A DNA stretch of 42,891 bases from Desulfobacterales bacterium (lineage in GTDB: Bacteria; Desulfobacterota; Desulfobacteria; Desulfobacterales; JAHEIW01): contig JAQYWI010000025.1 in assembly GCA_030145015.1 (NCBI GenBank), positions 1 to 42,891 on the forward strand, written 5' to 3'. A program made the translations under genes and the position numbers. Of the stretch, positions 8,984 through 17,847 are shown piece by piece. Numbering within the stretch: the stretch's first letter is position 1; each line of letters begins with the position of its first letter. The notes below the pieces were generated by a model that made no database searches, was not told where the DNA came from, and saw only the letters and a program-made list of their open reading frames with translations.

Positions 8984-9778
8984 ATGAACGAAAAAAAGGA
9001 GCCCCTGCTGCGCGCAGAAAATATCCATATCTCCTTTGGGGGTCTCAAGGCCCTGAATGATGTCAGCCTGGAGATCTACCCCGGTGAGATTATGGCAATA
9101 ATCGGGCCCAATGGTGCCGGCAAGACCACCATGCTGAATATTATCAACGGATTTTATAAGCAGGATGAGGGCCAGATCTTCTTTGAGGGCAAAAAACGGT
9201 CCAAAAGGATGAAACCGAACCGTATTGCGGCCCAGGGAATAGCCAGGACTTTTCAGAATTTGGCGCTGTTCAGGGGCATGTCTGCTCTTGGCAACATCAT
9301 GATGGGGCGGACCATGAAGATGCATGCCAACATCTTTTCCCAGGGGCTTTATTGGAAATTCAGCCAGAAAGAGGAACTAGAGCACAGGGCGGCTGTAGAG
9401 AAAATCATCGATTTCCTTCAGATCCAAAACATCCGCAGGACTCCGGCCAGTACGCTCCCGTATGGATTGCAAAAAAGGGTGGAACTCGGCAGGGCCCTGG
9501 CAGCAGAACCCAAGCTTTTGCTGCTGGACGAACCCATGGCCGGCATGAACCTGGAAGAGAAAGAAGATATCGCCAGATATGTTTTGGATGCCAATGAAGA
9601 ATTAGGTTACACCATTGCCCTCATCGAACATGATATGGGGGTGGTAATGGATATCTGTGACCGCATTGTGGTGCTTGATTTCGGCAACAAAATTGCCGAA
9701 GGGACTCCCGAAGAAATCAAGTCAAATCAGAAAGTCATCAAGGCCTATTTGGGCGAAGCAGAAAACGATGGACAGTGA
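8984..9778 (+). CDS. livG: HAAT ABC transporter ATPase, LivG-like
   Basis: The 264-residue product is the LivG-type ATP-binding subunit. Walker A GPNGAGKTT is at 41-49, the signature region LPYGLQKR at 158-165 replaces a strict LSGGQ as is common in LivG, and Walker B LLLLDEP spans 178-184. The ARTFQN segment at 87-92 is typical of LivG. It would pair with the LivF-like ATPase at 13763-14578 and energise the two permeases. A CGGAG ribosome site precedes the ATG. The symbol states family resemblance; the substrate need not be a branched-chain amino acid, given the CoA ligase just upstream. Confidence 0.9.
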   Translation: MNEKKEPLLRAENIHISFGGLKALNDVSLEIYPGEIMAIIGPNGAGKTTMLNIINGFYKQDEGQIFFEGKKRSKRMKPNRIAAQGIARTFQNLALFRGMSALGNIMMGRTMKMHANIFSQGLYWKFSQKEELEHRAAVEKIIDFLQIQNIRRTPASTLPYGLQKRVELGRALAAEPKLLLLDEPMAGMNLEEKEDIARYVLDANEELGYTIALIEHDMGVVMDICDRIVVLDFGNKIAEGTPEEIKSNQKVIKAYLGEAENDGQ

Positions 9779-9975
9779 GCTAAAGTGACTAAAGTGAACT
9801 AAAGTTAAGGAATGCTACCTTTCGAGAGCCTCCCTTCGAGAGCCTCCCTTCGAGAGCCTCAGGGTCTAACGACAGGGTCGGACGACCATTTTAAAAAAGA
9901 TGGAGCGAAGCGACACCCTAACTTTAGGCACTTTAGGCATTTTAGATCACTTTAGGCATTTAAAAAACAGAGGAG
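9779..9975 (-). repeat. Dispersed inverted-arm repeat element, copy 1
   Basis: The gap between the ATPase and first permease holds a composite element. The left arm repeats a degenerate nonamer like CTAAAGTGA. The right arm (about 9916-9960) carries its complement, such as ACTTTAGGC. In between, TTCGAGAGCCTCCC occurs at 9821-9834 and 9835-9848, with a variant at 9849-9862. Bases 9850-9892 recur inverted at 42440-42482 with 4 differences in 43, and the TGGAGCG region near 9901 recurs inverted in 14604-14765. It interrupts an operon without an obvious terminator. Confidence 0.75.
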
Positions 9976-9981
9976 TAACAT

Positions 9982-10869
9982 ATGGCTTTTTTCGTTGAAG
10001 TACTGGTTACGGGGCTTATGGTGGGCATCATGTATTCCCTGGTGGCCCTCGGGTTTGTCCTCATCTTCAAGGCATCGGAGGTCTTTAACATGGCCCAGGG
10101 GGCCATGAGCCTTTTTGCAGGCCTCGCGCTTGTCGGATTCCTGGATCAGTATCTGCAGCTCCCGCTGTGGCTTGCCCTTTTAGGCACCGTCGCTGTCATG
10201 ACCATCTGGGCCTATGTCGTCGTGTTTGTTGTCCTCAAACCCCTGGTGGCCCGGCCGCCTCTGATGCTCTTTATGGCCACTTTCGGCGTGGCGTATCTCA
10301 TGGAGGGGATCGGCCAGTCTATTTACGGGACCCAGGCCAAGGGGTTGAATCTGGGTATTCCGGACACTCCCCTTGAGATAGCCGGTATATTCCTGAGCAC
10401 CTTTGATCTATTTTTTACAGGCGTAGCTGCCATTCTGGTGGTAGGGTTGGTCTGGTTTTTTCAGAAGACCCGGAGCGGCAGGGCCCTGAGGGCCGTATCC
10501 GATGACCACGAGGCGGCCCTGTCTGTGGGTATCCCGCTGTTGAAGGCCTGGACGATCACCTGGATCGTTGCCGGCGTGGTCGCCACCGTGGCGGGCGTCG
10601 CCTGGGGCACCCGCCTGGGCGTCCAGTTCAGCCTTACATATATTGCCCTTAAATCGCTGCCGGTGCTGATTATCGGCGGGATCGATAGTATTCCCGGTGC
10701 CATTGTCGCCGGCCTCATTGTCGGGGCCGGGGAGAATCTGGGCGAGGTCTTCCTCGGCCCGTATGTAGGCGGAGGCATTCAGACCTTTTTCCCCTATCTG
10801 CTGGCCCTGATTGTCCTCTATTTTAAACCTTACGGTCTGTTTGGAAAAGAGATCATCGAGAGGGTGTGA
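9982..10869 (+). CDS. livH: HAAT ABC transporter permease, LivH-like
   Basis: The 295-residue product is a very hydrophobic inner-membrane protein with about eight predicted helices. It opens with the LivH-like pattern GLMVGIMYSLVALGFVLIFK and has FNMAQG near residues 35-40. The cytoplasmic loop with SDDHEAALSVGIP is the usual coupling region that meets the ATPase. A GAGGAG ribosome site precedes the ATG at 9982. It forms the membrane channel with the LivM-like permease downstream. Regular family length, no defects. Confidence 0.92.
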   Translation: MAFFVEVLVTGLMVGIMYSLVALGFVLIFKASEVFNMAQGAMSLFAGLALVGFLDQYLQLPLWLALLGTVAVMTIWAYVVVFVVLKPLVARPPLMLFMATFGVAYLMEGIGQSIYGTQAKGLNLGIPDTPLEIAGIFLSTFDLFFTGVAAILVVGLVWFFQKTRSGRALRAVSDDHEAALSVGIPLLKAWTITWIVAGVVATVAGVAWGTRLGVQFSLTYIALKSLPVLIIGGIDSIPGAIVAGLIVGAGENLGEVFLGPYVGGGIQTFFPYLLALIVLYFKPYGLFGKEIIERV

Positions 10870-10918
10870 TCTGAAGGCGGAAGTCGGAATGCGGAGTTTG
10901 GAATATTTGATTTTCTTT

Positions 10919-11012
10919 GACAGGATCAACAGCATTAACAGGATCGTTTTTATTTGTGGGCCTTTAGCCGGAAAGCTGACGCAATAATCCTGTAAATCTT
11001 GTAAATCCTGTC
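10919..11012. repeat. Inverted arms of ACAGGATTA-like nonamers
   Basis: Between the two permease genes, three degenerate copies of AACAGGATC-like units (10919-10946) face three complementary AATCCTGTA-like units (10986-11012). The arms could form one imperfect hairpin. Just before it, GGCGGAAGTCGGAATGCGGA shows a separate short periodicity. The building principle matches the other intergenic elements in this window although the unit differs. Confidence 0.65.
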
Positions 11013-11035
11013 TAAAAAAGAAGTGGAGCAGATTT

Positions 11036-12097
11036 ATGTTTTATCGAGAATGCAGTAATTTCAAAGATAATTATGCCAGTGACATGGCCATTTTTCCCAT
11101 CCCGCTGGACCGCTGGGGATTCATCGTCATGCTGTTTGTGGCCTTTGTCGTGATCCCATTGTTTGCCAGTGAGTATTTTATGACCAACATCATCATCCCC
11201 TTTTACTGCTTTGCCCTGGCTGCTTTTGGGCTCAATGTCTTAGCCGGCTATGCCGGCCAGGTCTCCATCGGACATGCCGCCTTTATGGCTGTGGGGGCTT
11301 ACGCCTCATTTAACCTCTACGGCCGACTCGGCCTTCCGCTCATACCGAGCATTTTGGGTGGCGGTGTCATTACCGCGGTCGTGGGGACCATCTTTGGTCT
11401 GCCCTCCCTTAGAATCAAGGGATTTTATCTGGCTATTTCTACTTTAGCGTCACAGTTTATCATAGAGTGGGTCATCCAACACTGGCATTGGGTGAGCGGC
11501 GGGGTTTTCGGCACCATCGAGGCACCCAAAATGTTTTTATTCGGATTTATCCCCATAGACACGCCCGTCAAGAAATACTATCTGACCCTGTGTTTAATGG
11601 CCGGGCTGATGACCATTGGCAAGAACCTGGTGCGCGGCCAGTTGGGGAGGAACTGGATGGCCATCCGCGACGTGGATTATGCCGCCGAGATTATCGGGGT
11701 GAACCTCTACCGTGACAAACTCATCGCTTTCGCTGTCAGCACTTTCTATGCCGGGGTAGCCGGCGCGCTGATCTGTTTTTTTTATATAGGCGCCGCGAAT
11801 ATCGAGGAGTTCAACGTCATGGTCTCCTTTGCCATGATGGGCATGATCATTATCGGCGGTCTGGGGACCGTCCTGGGTTCATTTCTGGGGGCCGGGTTCT
11901 TTGTGATGCTGCCCATCGGTATCAATCAGTTTTTAGGAACATTCATGGAGGTGGTTCCTGCGGATATCCTCGCCAATATTGAAGCCATCATATTCGGAGG
12001 GCTGATCGTCTTCTTTTTGATTGTGGAACCCTATGGCATGGCCAGACTCTGGCACACCATCAAGGATAAGATGCGGCTATGGCCTTTTCCGTATTAA
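11036..12097 (+). CDS. livM: HAAT ABC transporter permease, LivM-like
   Basis: The 353-residue product is a polytopic membrane protein of the LivM type. The family-typical AGYAGQVSIGHAAFMAVGAY segment lies near residues 70-90, and a coupling loop with AIRDVDYAAEIIGVN near residue 210. The N-terminus carries about 30 extra polar residues before the first helix. The ATG at 11036 follows a GGAG site at a long spacing, so a slightly later start is possible. It should form a heterodimer with the LivH-like permease. Confidence 0.9.
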   Translation: MFYRECSNFKDNYASDMAIFPIPLDRWGFIVMLFVAFVVIPLFASEYFMTNIIIPFYCFALAAFGLNVLAGYAGQVSIGHAAFMAVGAYASFNLYGRLGLPLIPSILGGGVITAVVGTIFGLPSLRIKGFYLAISTLASQFIIEWVIQHWHWVSGGVFGTIEAPKMFLFGFIPIDTPVKKYYLTLCLMAGLMTIGKNLVRGQLGRNWMAIRDVDYAAEIIGVNLYRDKLIAFAVSTFYAGVAGALICFFYIGAANIEEFNVMVSFAMMGMIIIGGLGTVLGSFLGAGFFVMLPIGINQFLGTFMEVVPADILANIEAIIFGGLIVFFLIVEPYGMARLWHTIKDKMRLWPFPY

Positions 12098-12195
12098 CTG
12101 AATCGTTGATCTGTTAATGCGTCGAGTTGTTGATAAAAAAATGAGAACTTGAAGTTAAGTGAATCATTAACCACCAAAAAGAGGAGGAAATGAAG

Positions 12196-13542
12196 ATGGC
12201 ACGTAAATTGGTTTTTAGTATTTTTGCTTTGCTCCTGGTAGCTGGTTTTATCATGATATCAGGTCAGGCAATGGCAGCCGAAGAGAAGAAGCCGGAACAA
12301 TTTGTCGGTATCCTGGCCTATCGAACCGGCCCGTTTGCAGCAGGCGGCAGCGGGTTCAGCAGCGGCCTGGAAGATTTCATGGCACTCATCAATGCCAGGG
12401 GCGGGATCAACGGCAAAATCATGTACAAGTGGGAGGAATGTGAAACCGCTTACAATACAGCGCGTGGCGTTGAGTGCTACAACCGCTTCAAGGACAAAAT
12501 GGCCTATGTTCATCCTTTGAGCACGGGCATCACCTATGCGCTGATTCCCAAGGGTACTGAAGACAAGATCGTTATCATCTCCAGTGGGTACGGTCGCGCC
12601 GACGCTTCGGACGGCCGGGTCTTTCCCTGGGTCTTCACCACCCCCACCAACTACTGGTCCCAGAATACAGCCAAGATCAAGTGGATCGCTATGCGGCAGG
12701 GCTGGGACGGTAAAGACATGGCAAGCATTGGAAAATATTTGAAAGGATTGAAGATCGCCAACCTGCATATCGACGTCCCCTACGGCCAGGAGACCAAACC
12801 CATCCTGGACGACATGTCCAAGAAGTTCGGTTTCCAGGTGCGGCACTTCCCGGTACCCTGGCCCGGCATCGACCAGAAGGCCCAGTGGATGGATATCGCC
12901 CGGCGTTATAAGGCGGACTGGGTCATCAACCGCAACTGGGGGGTGTCCTGCACCATACCGCTGAAAGAAGCGGCCAGACTCGGTTTCCCCAGAGAGAAGA
13001 TCCTGGGCGTCTGGTGGTGTGGCGCGGAAGAGGACGCTTTGCCGGCCGGTCCGGCGGCCAAGGGATACTACACCACAAACTTCCATGGCGTCGGGAGAGA
13101 CTTCCCCATTATCCAGGAGGTGGTTGACAAGGTCTATGGCGCCATGAAAGGAAATATCGCCTTCACCCGTGTGGGTACCGTCTATTATAACAGGGGATTC
13201 ATTGCCGGCATTTTGAATCATGAGGCGATCCTGACGGCCATGGGGAAATTCGGGGTTAAGGTGCTTACCGGAGAGGAATTCCGCTGGGGACTGGAAAACC
13301 TGAATGTTACCGAGGAACGCATCAAACAGATGGGGGCCGAGGGCCTGATGCAGCCCATGCGGAATACCTGGAAAGATCATGAGGGCGGCGGACTGGTCTT
13401 CTACCAGCAATGGGATGGAGAACAGTGGGTCAGTACCGGAGAGGTCGTTACCCCCATGAGGGAATACGTCAGGGGGATGATCGAGAAGTCTGCGGCCACA
13501 TATGCCAAGGAAAAAGGGATCACGCCCAGAACCGGTCCCTGA
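12196..13542 (+). CDS. HAAT periplasmic substrate-binding protein, LivK-like
   Basis: The 448-residue product has a signal peptide (residues 1-27, cut after AMA) and a Peripla_BP_6 fold opening with VGILAYRTGPFAAGGSG. It is larger than E. coli LivK (about 370 residues), like binding proteins tied to acid or aromatic transport. I choose ATG 12196: AGGAGG at 12182-12187 is 8 bases away, while the ATG at 12190 would leave only 2. It is followed by a strong hairpin at 13569-13600, which may raise its level relative to the next gene. The ligand is unknown; the CoA ligase in the operon suggests a carboxylate. Confidence 0.9.
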   Translation: MARKLVFSIFALLLVAGFIMISGQAMAAEEKKPEQFVGILAYRTGPFAAGGSGFSSGLEDFMALINARGGINGKIMYKWEECETAYNTARGVECYNRFKDKMAYVHPLSTGITYALIPKGTEDKIVIISSGYGRADASDGRVFPWVFTTPTNYWSQNTAKIKWIAMRQGWDGKDMASIGKYLKGLKIANLHIDVPYGQETKPILDDMSKKFGFQVRHFPVPWPGIDQKAQWMDIARRYKADWVINRNWGVSCTIPLKEAARLGFPREKILGVWWCGAEEDALPAGPAAKGYYTTNFHGVGRDFPIIQEVVDKVYGAMKGNIAFTRVGTVYYNRGFIAGILNHEAILTAMGKFGVKVLTGEEFRWGLENLNVTEERIKQMGAEGLMQPMRNTWKDHEGGGLVFYQQWDGEQWVSTGEVVTPMREYVRGMIEKSAATYAKEKGITPRTGP

Positions 13543-13568
13543 TCATACGAACAAAACTGTCTAAAGGT

Positions 13569-13600
13569 TGAAGGGTGGGGATCGTAAAACCCACCCTTCA
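13569..13600 (+). terminator. Hairpin after the binding-protein gene
   Basis: TGAAGGGTGGG (13569-13579) pairs perfectly with CCCACCCTTCA (13590-13600) around a 10-base loop. There is no T tract after it, so it probably acts as an mRNA-protecting or partial-termination hairpin between the abundant binding protein and the downstream ATPase. Confidence 0.55.
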
Positions 13601-13762
13601 GCCCAACTTATGCGCCGGTTGCGCACCTGTATTTCAGTGGCAAACGCGTCCAAAGCTGCTAACGTCATACAGGGAACGTGAAACTCGAATCGTGCGAAAT
13701 TCGGCAGGCGGGCACCTTTAATTCCATCCTTGCAATAAAAAATACGGGGGTGAAAGATCGTT

Positions 13763-14578
13763 ATGGCAACGGAAAAAGAACCTTTACTCAAGGTCAATAA
13801 TATTGAAGTCATCTACGAACACGTCATCCTGGTCCTAAAGGGAGTTTCCCTCGATGTGTATGAGGGGCAGATTGCCTCTCTGCTTGGGGCCAACGGGGCC
13901 GGTAAGAGCACCACCTTGAAGGCGATTTCAAACCTGGTGAAGGCCGAGCGCGGCGAGGTGACCAAAGGGACCGTGGAATTTGACGGAAAGCGCGTTGACA
14001 GACTCTTTGCGCCCCAACTGGTAAAAATGGGTGTCATCCAGATCATGGAAGGCAGGCACACCTTTGAGCACCTTAGCGTGGAGGATGATCTTCTCACCGG
14101 CGCATATACCCGGGGTCGTGACAAAAAAGGGATCCAGGACGCCCTGGATAAAGTCTACCAGTATTTTCCGCGCCTCAAAGAACGTCGTAACGTCAAGACC
14201 GGCTACATTTCCGGAGGTGAGATGCAGATGTGCGCCATCGGACGAGGTCTCATGGCTAAGCCCCGGATCATGCTGTTGGACGAGCCCTCCATGGGTCTGG
14301 CCCCATTGCTGGTAACAGAGATCTTCAGCATCATCAAACGTCTGAATGAAGAAGAGCAGGTGGGGATGCTCCTGGCAGAACAAAATGCCGTCATGGCCCT
14401 TAATTATGCCGAGTATGGCTATATTATGGAAAACGGCCGGGTGGTCCTGGATGGGGATGCCGAAACGCTTAAGGACAACGCCGATGTCCGCGAATTCTAC
14501 CTGGGTCTGACAGCAGTTGGTAAGAAAAGCTACCGGGATGTGAAGCACTATCATAGGCGAAAACGCTGGTTGGCTTAA
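13763..14578 (+). CDS. livF: HAAT ABC transporter ATPase, LivF-like
   Basis: The 271-residue product is the second ATPase of the transporter. Walker A GANGAGKST is at 42-50, the signature region ISGGEMQM at 149-156 and Walker B IMLLDEP at 169-175. QIMEGRHTFEHLSVEDDL near 93-110 is the LivF pattern (usually EGR.vFp.lTV.eNL). The C-terminus has about 20 extra basic residues (KKSYRDVKHYHRRKRWLA) not seen in standard LivF. A GGGGGTGA site precedes the ATG. It closes the transporter operon. Confidence 0.9.
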   Translation: MATEKEPLLKVNNIEVIYEHVILVLKGVSLDVYEGQIASLLGANGAGKSTTLKAISNLVKAERGEVTKGTVEFDGKRVDRLFAPQLVKMGVIQIMEGRHTFEHLSVEDDLLTGAYTRGRDKKGIQDALDKVYQYFPRLKERRNVKTGYISGGEMQMCAIGRGLMAKPRIMLLDEPSMGLAPLLVTEIFSIIKRLNEEEQVGMLLAEQNAVMALNYAEYGYIMENGRVVLDGDAETLKDNADVREFYLGLTAVGKKSYRDVKHYHRRKRWLA

Positions 14579-14603
14579 AACCAAATTTACAATAGAAGTG
14601 GCA

Positions 14604-14765
14604 TCAAAACCTCAGATCAGGTTCAAGGGCTAAAAGTGCCTAAAGTGAACTAAAATGACTAAAGTGACTAAAATTAAGGCGTCGTTGCGCTCCATCTTTT
14701 ATATTAAATAGACAGAATTCCACAACTTTAGTCACTTTAGCTCACTTTAAACTTTAGCTCACTTC
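14604..14765 (+). repeat. Dispersed inverted-arm repeat element, copy 2
   Basis: The element begins with the 28-base repeat shared with 4168-4195. It continues with four or five CTAAAGTGA-like units, then a GCGTCGTTGCGCTCCATC core, and ends with complementary ACTTTAGTC-like units (14725-14765). The core and arms match copy 1 (9779-9975) in inverted orientation. It runs up to the stop codon of the minus-strand kinase gene and fills the convergent gap between two transcription units. Confidence 0.75.
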
Positions 14766-14766
14766 T

Positions 14767-17097
14767 TTATTGTGGGGCCGGTGGGAAATAGAGTGAAAAA
14801 GTGGTTCCGCCGGAATGATAGCAATCTTCTACCTTAGAGCAAAATGCGCATGCATCGATCCGCCCCGGGCAGATATCTTCTTCTTGCGGTATAAATTGAC
14901 ATCTAGCAGACGTCATCTCAATGTTGAAATGATAGCGCTCAGAGAATATTTTCATCCGTAACAAGTCTGCCCCTTTCCCGCCGGCATTGAAATCAAAGGG
15001 CATTTTGGTTGAATAATCCATTGTGTTCAGGGTCGAGAAAAATCCTTCAAATATCTGTTTTTGATTCTCTTCCGTAATGCCAACACCGTAATCGTGCACC
15101 ACCAACTGCGCCCCTTGATCCTTGCCCCGGACGAGCACCTCTAGCTTTCCGCCATCGGGCGTGTTTTCGATAGCGTTTTTGATTAACCCGTCCACCACCT
15201 TTTGCAAAGCATCAGGGGGCATATAGATAGGCGGCGTGGACCCAAAACGGCTTATGATGTCCACCTGACGGTGCGCAAATCGGGCCTTAAGGTCCTCCAG
15301 TCTTTTTTTAATAAACCCATCCAATACAATCTTCTCGGAAACCATCTCTTTGAGACCAAATATTTCCTCAATACGATTTCTGATATGTCCAACGACAGGA
15401 CCCTCGCCTACCTGCTCGGCAATGAGGACCTCCAGTTCATCGGCACACTGCGCTAGCATCGAAGAGAGGAGGTCATAGGCCTTGTACTGCTTATCCTGGA
15501 TGATGTCATCCACCTGGTATTGAATACCCATAATCCGTTCGAGGTTCCTTTTGGCCCTCTCCATGGTGCGTTCCCAGTTCGTATCCGGAAGGGTCGCCAA
15601 ATTCCTGGCCACTATTTTTAAAGAGCTGTTCAGGACAGAGATCGGTGTTTTCAATTCATGGGACAGGTGGTGAAAAACCTTATCCTTGGCCCTATTCAAA
15701 CTGGTTAACTCTCTGTAAGCCTTCTTTAGCTCTTCGGAAAACCTGGCATTTTCAATAGAAAGGGCAACGGTTCCCGCTATCATGCTCAAGAGTTCAACAT
15801 CTGTCTGTTCAAAGCTTCCCTGCTTTTTATTAATGGCGGTTAAAGCCCCGATAATCCGATCGCTGCTCCTCAATGGGACTAACAGCAGATTCTTTGTCTT
15901 GTACCCGAGCTTCTTATCTCTTTTTGAATGCAGAATCGAGTCTTTAGAGGTATCAGAAACGATCATCGGCTCCCCGGACTGGATTACCTGACCGGCCATA
16001 AGTTCATCCATCTGAAAGCGAATCTCTCTTACCCTTTTCTGGGTAGCGCTGTCATCATAGGCTGCGCCTAAAAAAAAGAGTTCCTGTCGCTCCGCATCAT
16101 GCAATATGACCACACCGCCCTCGGTATCTAAAAGCCTTTTGACCTCATTGCTGATATAATCCAGCAGTTCTTCCAAGTCTGGGTATTCCGGCAACGCCAT
16201 GCTGATCCGCAGCATGGCCTCGTTGTTGAGGGTGATTCTCTTTTCGCGGGTAACATCCCTCAGGATTACGAGTTCCCCGGCCGGTTGGCCCTGGACATCC
16301 CTATAGACCGTGCCTCGCATGACCACATCCCGCAGCCTGCCATCTTTTGTCAAGCGTTTGGTTTCGTACCGAAGTATGACTTTTTCATCGGAAAGCTTTT
16401 TGACCATCTCACCGGTCTCTTGCTCCAGATCAGGCGGGGTATAAGGGATGCGTTTCCCTTCCAATTCGGCAAGGGTCCAACCGAAAGTTTCGGTGAATGC
16501 GGGGTTCAGATAATCGACGCGGCCATCTAAGGTGAACACAACAATGGGATAAGGCGCAAAATCGAGGAGGGTTCTTAAGCGCCGCTGTGATTCGCTGAGC
16601 GCTTCCTCGGCCCACTTGCGCTCACTGATATCCTGTAAAGTTTCAATGGCACCGGTGATCCGGCCTTCTTCATCTTTTAGAGGAGCTGCGGTAAAGAAGA
16701 TCCATCTGCCTTTTTCTCCCAGGTCTGGAAAAAAACCTTCGGCCTCATAGCCCCCTTCCGTAACAGATGATTTCCAATAATTGCGGCCGTAATACCGGGT
16801 AAGTTCTTCCTCTGATGCATTATCCACGATTAAATCAGCCATCACCGGTCTTTTAGCCGGATAAAAGGCCAACCACTGTTTTCGTGTTCCAATGAGTTCG
16901 CGGGCGGCAATACCGGTTAGATTTTCAAAAGCTCTGTTGCAATGCGTAATGGTGTGCCTGTTATCAATAACAAAGGTGGGTATGGAACTTCCCCGCACGA
17001 TTTGGGGATCATCCGGCAGGCGTTTCAAGTCAGCAATTTGTTTTTCTAGATCCGCAACCTGTTGCGATAGTTCCGCGTACGTTGGTTTTTTAGCCAT
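14767..17097 (-). CDS. PAS-PAS-GAF sensor histidine kinase with C-terminal Cys cluster
   Basis: The 776-residue product appears soluble: no membrane segment is visible. A short coiled coil (1-28) leads into PAS (30-160), a second PAS (170-285), GAF (300-455), HisKA with phosphoacceptor His480 in HHLSHELKTP, and a HATPase domain with LIKNAIENTPDGG and the DYGVGI box. Within the last part of the ATPase domain there is an insertion with four cysteines, C743-x6-C750-x2-C753-x5-C759. That spacing could hold a metal or iron-sulfur centre. The receiver gene lies 8 bases upstream on the same strand, so the two form a likely pair. The signal is unknown. Confidence 0.92.
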   Translation of the reverse strand: MAKKPTYAELSQQVADLEKQIADLKRLPDDPQIVRGSSIPTFVIDNRHTITHCNRAFENLTGIAARELIGTRKQWLAFYPAKRPVMADLIVDNASEEELTRYYGRNYWKSSVTEGGYEAEGFFPDLGEKGRWIFFTAAPLKDEEGRITGAIETLQDISERKWAEEALSESQRRLRTLLDFAPYPIVVFTLDGRVDYLNPAFTETFGWTLAELEGKRIPYTPPDLEQETGEMVKKLSDEKVILRYETKRLTKDGRLRDVVMRGTVYRDVQGQPAGELVILRDVTREKRITLNNEAMLRISMALPEYPDLEELLDYISNEVKRLLDTEGGVVILHDAERQELFFLGAAYDDSATQKRVREIRFQMDELMAGQVIQSGEPMIVSDTSKDSILHSKRDKKLGYKTKNLLLVPLRSSDRIIGALTAINKKQGSFEQTDVELLSMIAGTVALSIENARFSEELKKAYRELTSLNRAKDKVFHHLSHELKTPISVLNSSLKIVARNLATLPDTNWERTMERAKRNLERIMGIQYQVDDIIQDKQYKAYDLLSSMLAQCADELEVLIAEQVGEGPVVGHIRNRIEEIFGLKEMVSEKIVLDGFIKKRLEDLKARFAHRQVDIISRFGSTPPIYMPPDALQKVVDGLIKNAIENTPDGGKLEVLVRGKDQGAQLVVHDYGVGITEENQKQIFEGFFSTLNTMDYSTKMPFDFNAGGKGADLLRMKIFSERYHFNIEMTSARCQFIPQEEDICPGRIDACAFCSKVEDCYHSGGTTFSLYFPPAPQ

Positions 17098-17105
17098 CAG
17101 GATAT

Positions 17106-17630
17106 TTACATGATTTTTTCGAGCTCATCCTTTGAAACCTTGAACGTTTTGTCGAACTCTTGCCAGAATTTTTTGTCTTTATTCTTCCACCCGGTCCCGA
17201 ATCGATTGTCAAAGAAGGATTGCAAGTGCGCAAACCAGTTGCCGGACTTCTCTATTCCCTTTTCGCGGGCAATGAATATCTCTTTGAGATAGAGGTCGAT
17301 CTCACTCATCTTTTCCTTGGGAATATAGGACTTGGCGCCCAGCTTGATTGAGCCCACCAGGTTATCGGGATTTAGGCCGTGGGCGGTGAGCATCAATGCC
17401 GGAATCTTTCTGTCGATGGCAATCTCCAATAGATCAAATCCCTTAACGCCCATGATATCCAAGATGGTCGCATCGTAGGCCTTGCTCTCCAAGAGTGCTT
17501 TAGCCGATTCAAAGGTGGCAGCTGTTTCAATATCACACTCATCAAGCAATTCCTCCAGGGTTTCCAGAATATCAGGTTCATCATCTACTACCAGAATCTT
17601 TTTCCCTTTTAAAATATCATCGCTGGCCAT
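17106..17630 (-). CDS. Receiver-domain response regulator with conserved C-terminal tail
   Basis: The 174-residue product has a receiver domain (10-125) with VVDDEPD, the phosphoacceptor Asp58 in TILDIMG, the MLTAH switch strand and Lys in YIPKEK. No DNA-binding domain follows; instead there is a tail of about 45 residues with WFAHLQSFFDNRFG and FWQEFD. I start at ATG 17630, 9 bases after GGAGGG at 17640-17645; the ATG at 17639 directly abuts that site. It is the first gene of the unit with the histidine kinase. It resembles the receiver at 24460-24948 along its full length, tail included. Confidence 0.9.
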   Translation of the reverse strand: MASDDILKGKKILVVDDEPDILETLEELLDECDIETAATFESAKALLESKAYDATILDIMGVKGFDLLEIAIDRKIPALMLTAHGLNPDNLVGSIKLGAKSYIPKEKMSEIDLYLKEIFIAREKGIEKSGNWFAHLQSFFDNRFGTGWKNKDKKFWQEFDKTFKVSKDELEKIM

Positions 17631-17847
17631 AATTGCCATCCCTCCTTTTTTCTAAAGCTGATTGAATTTACCCGATCATCACATTCAAAAAAAGAGAACG
17701 AATATCACACTTTACCGAGCACACCGAACTGCGTCAAGGATAGAGTTTCGTCTTTTTATACAGGCTCATTAATTTCTATTAGACTAAACATTAAGTTATG
17801 ACAGCTTGAGGTTCTTGACAAATAGATTCTGCATTCATTATGATCAT

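Noticed and set aside
8459..9325. Minus-strand open frame spanning the CoA ligase and LivG-like genes
   Set aside because: It runs across the boundary of two well-defined plus-strand genes and has no recognisable domain.
12259..13410. Long antisense open frame of 383 codons
   Set aside because: It mirrors the binding-protein gene in GC-rich DNA, has no recognisable domain and is fully explained by codon bias of the sense gene.
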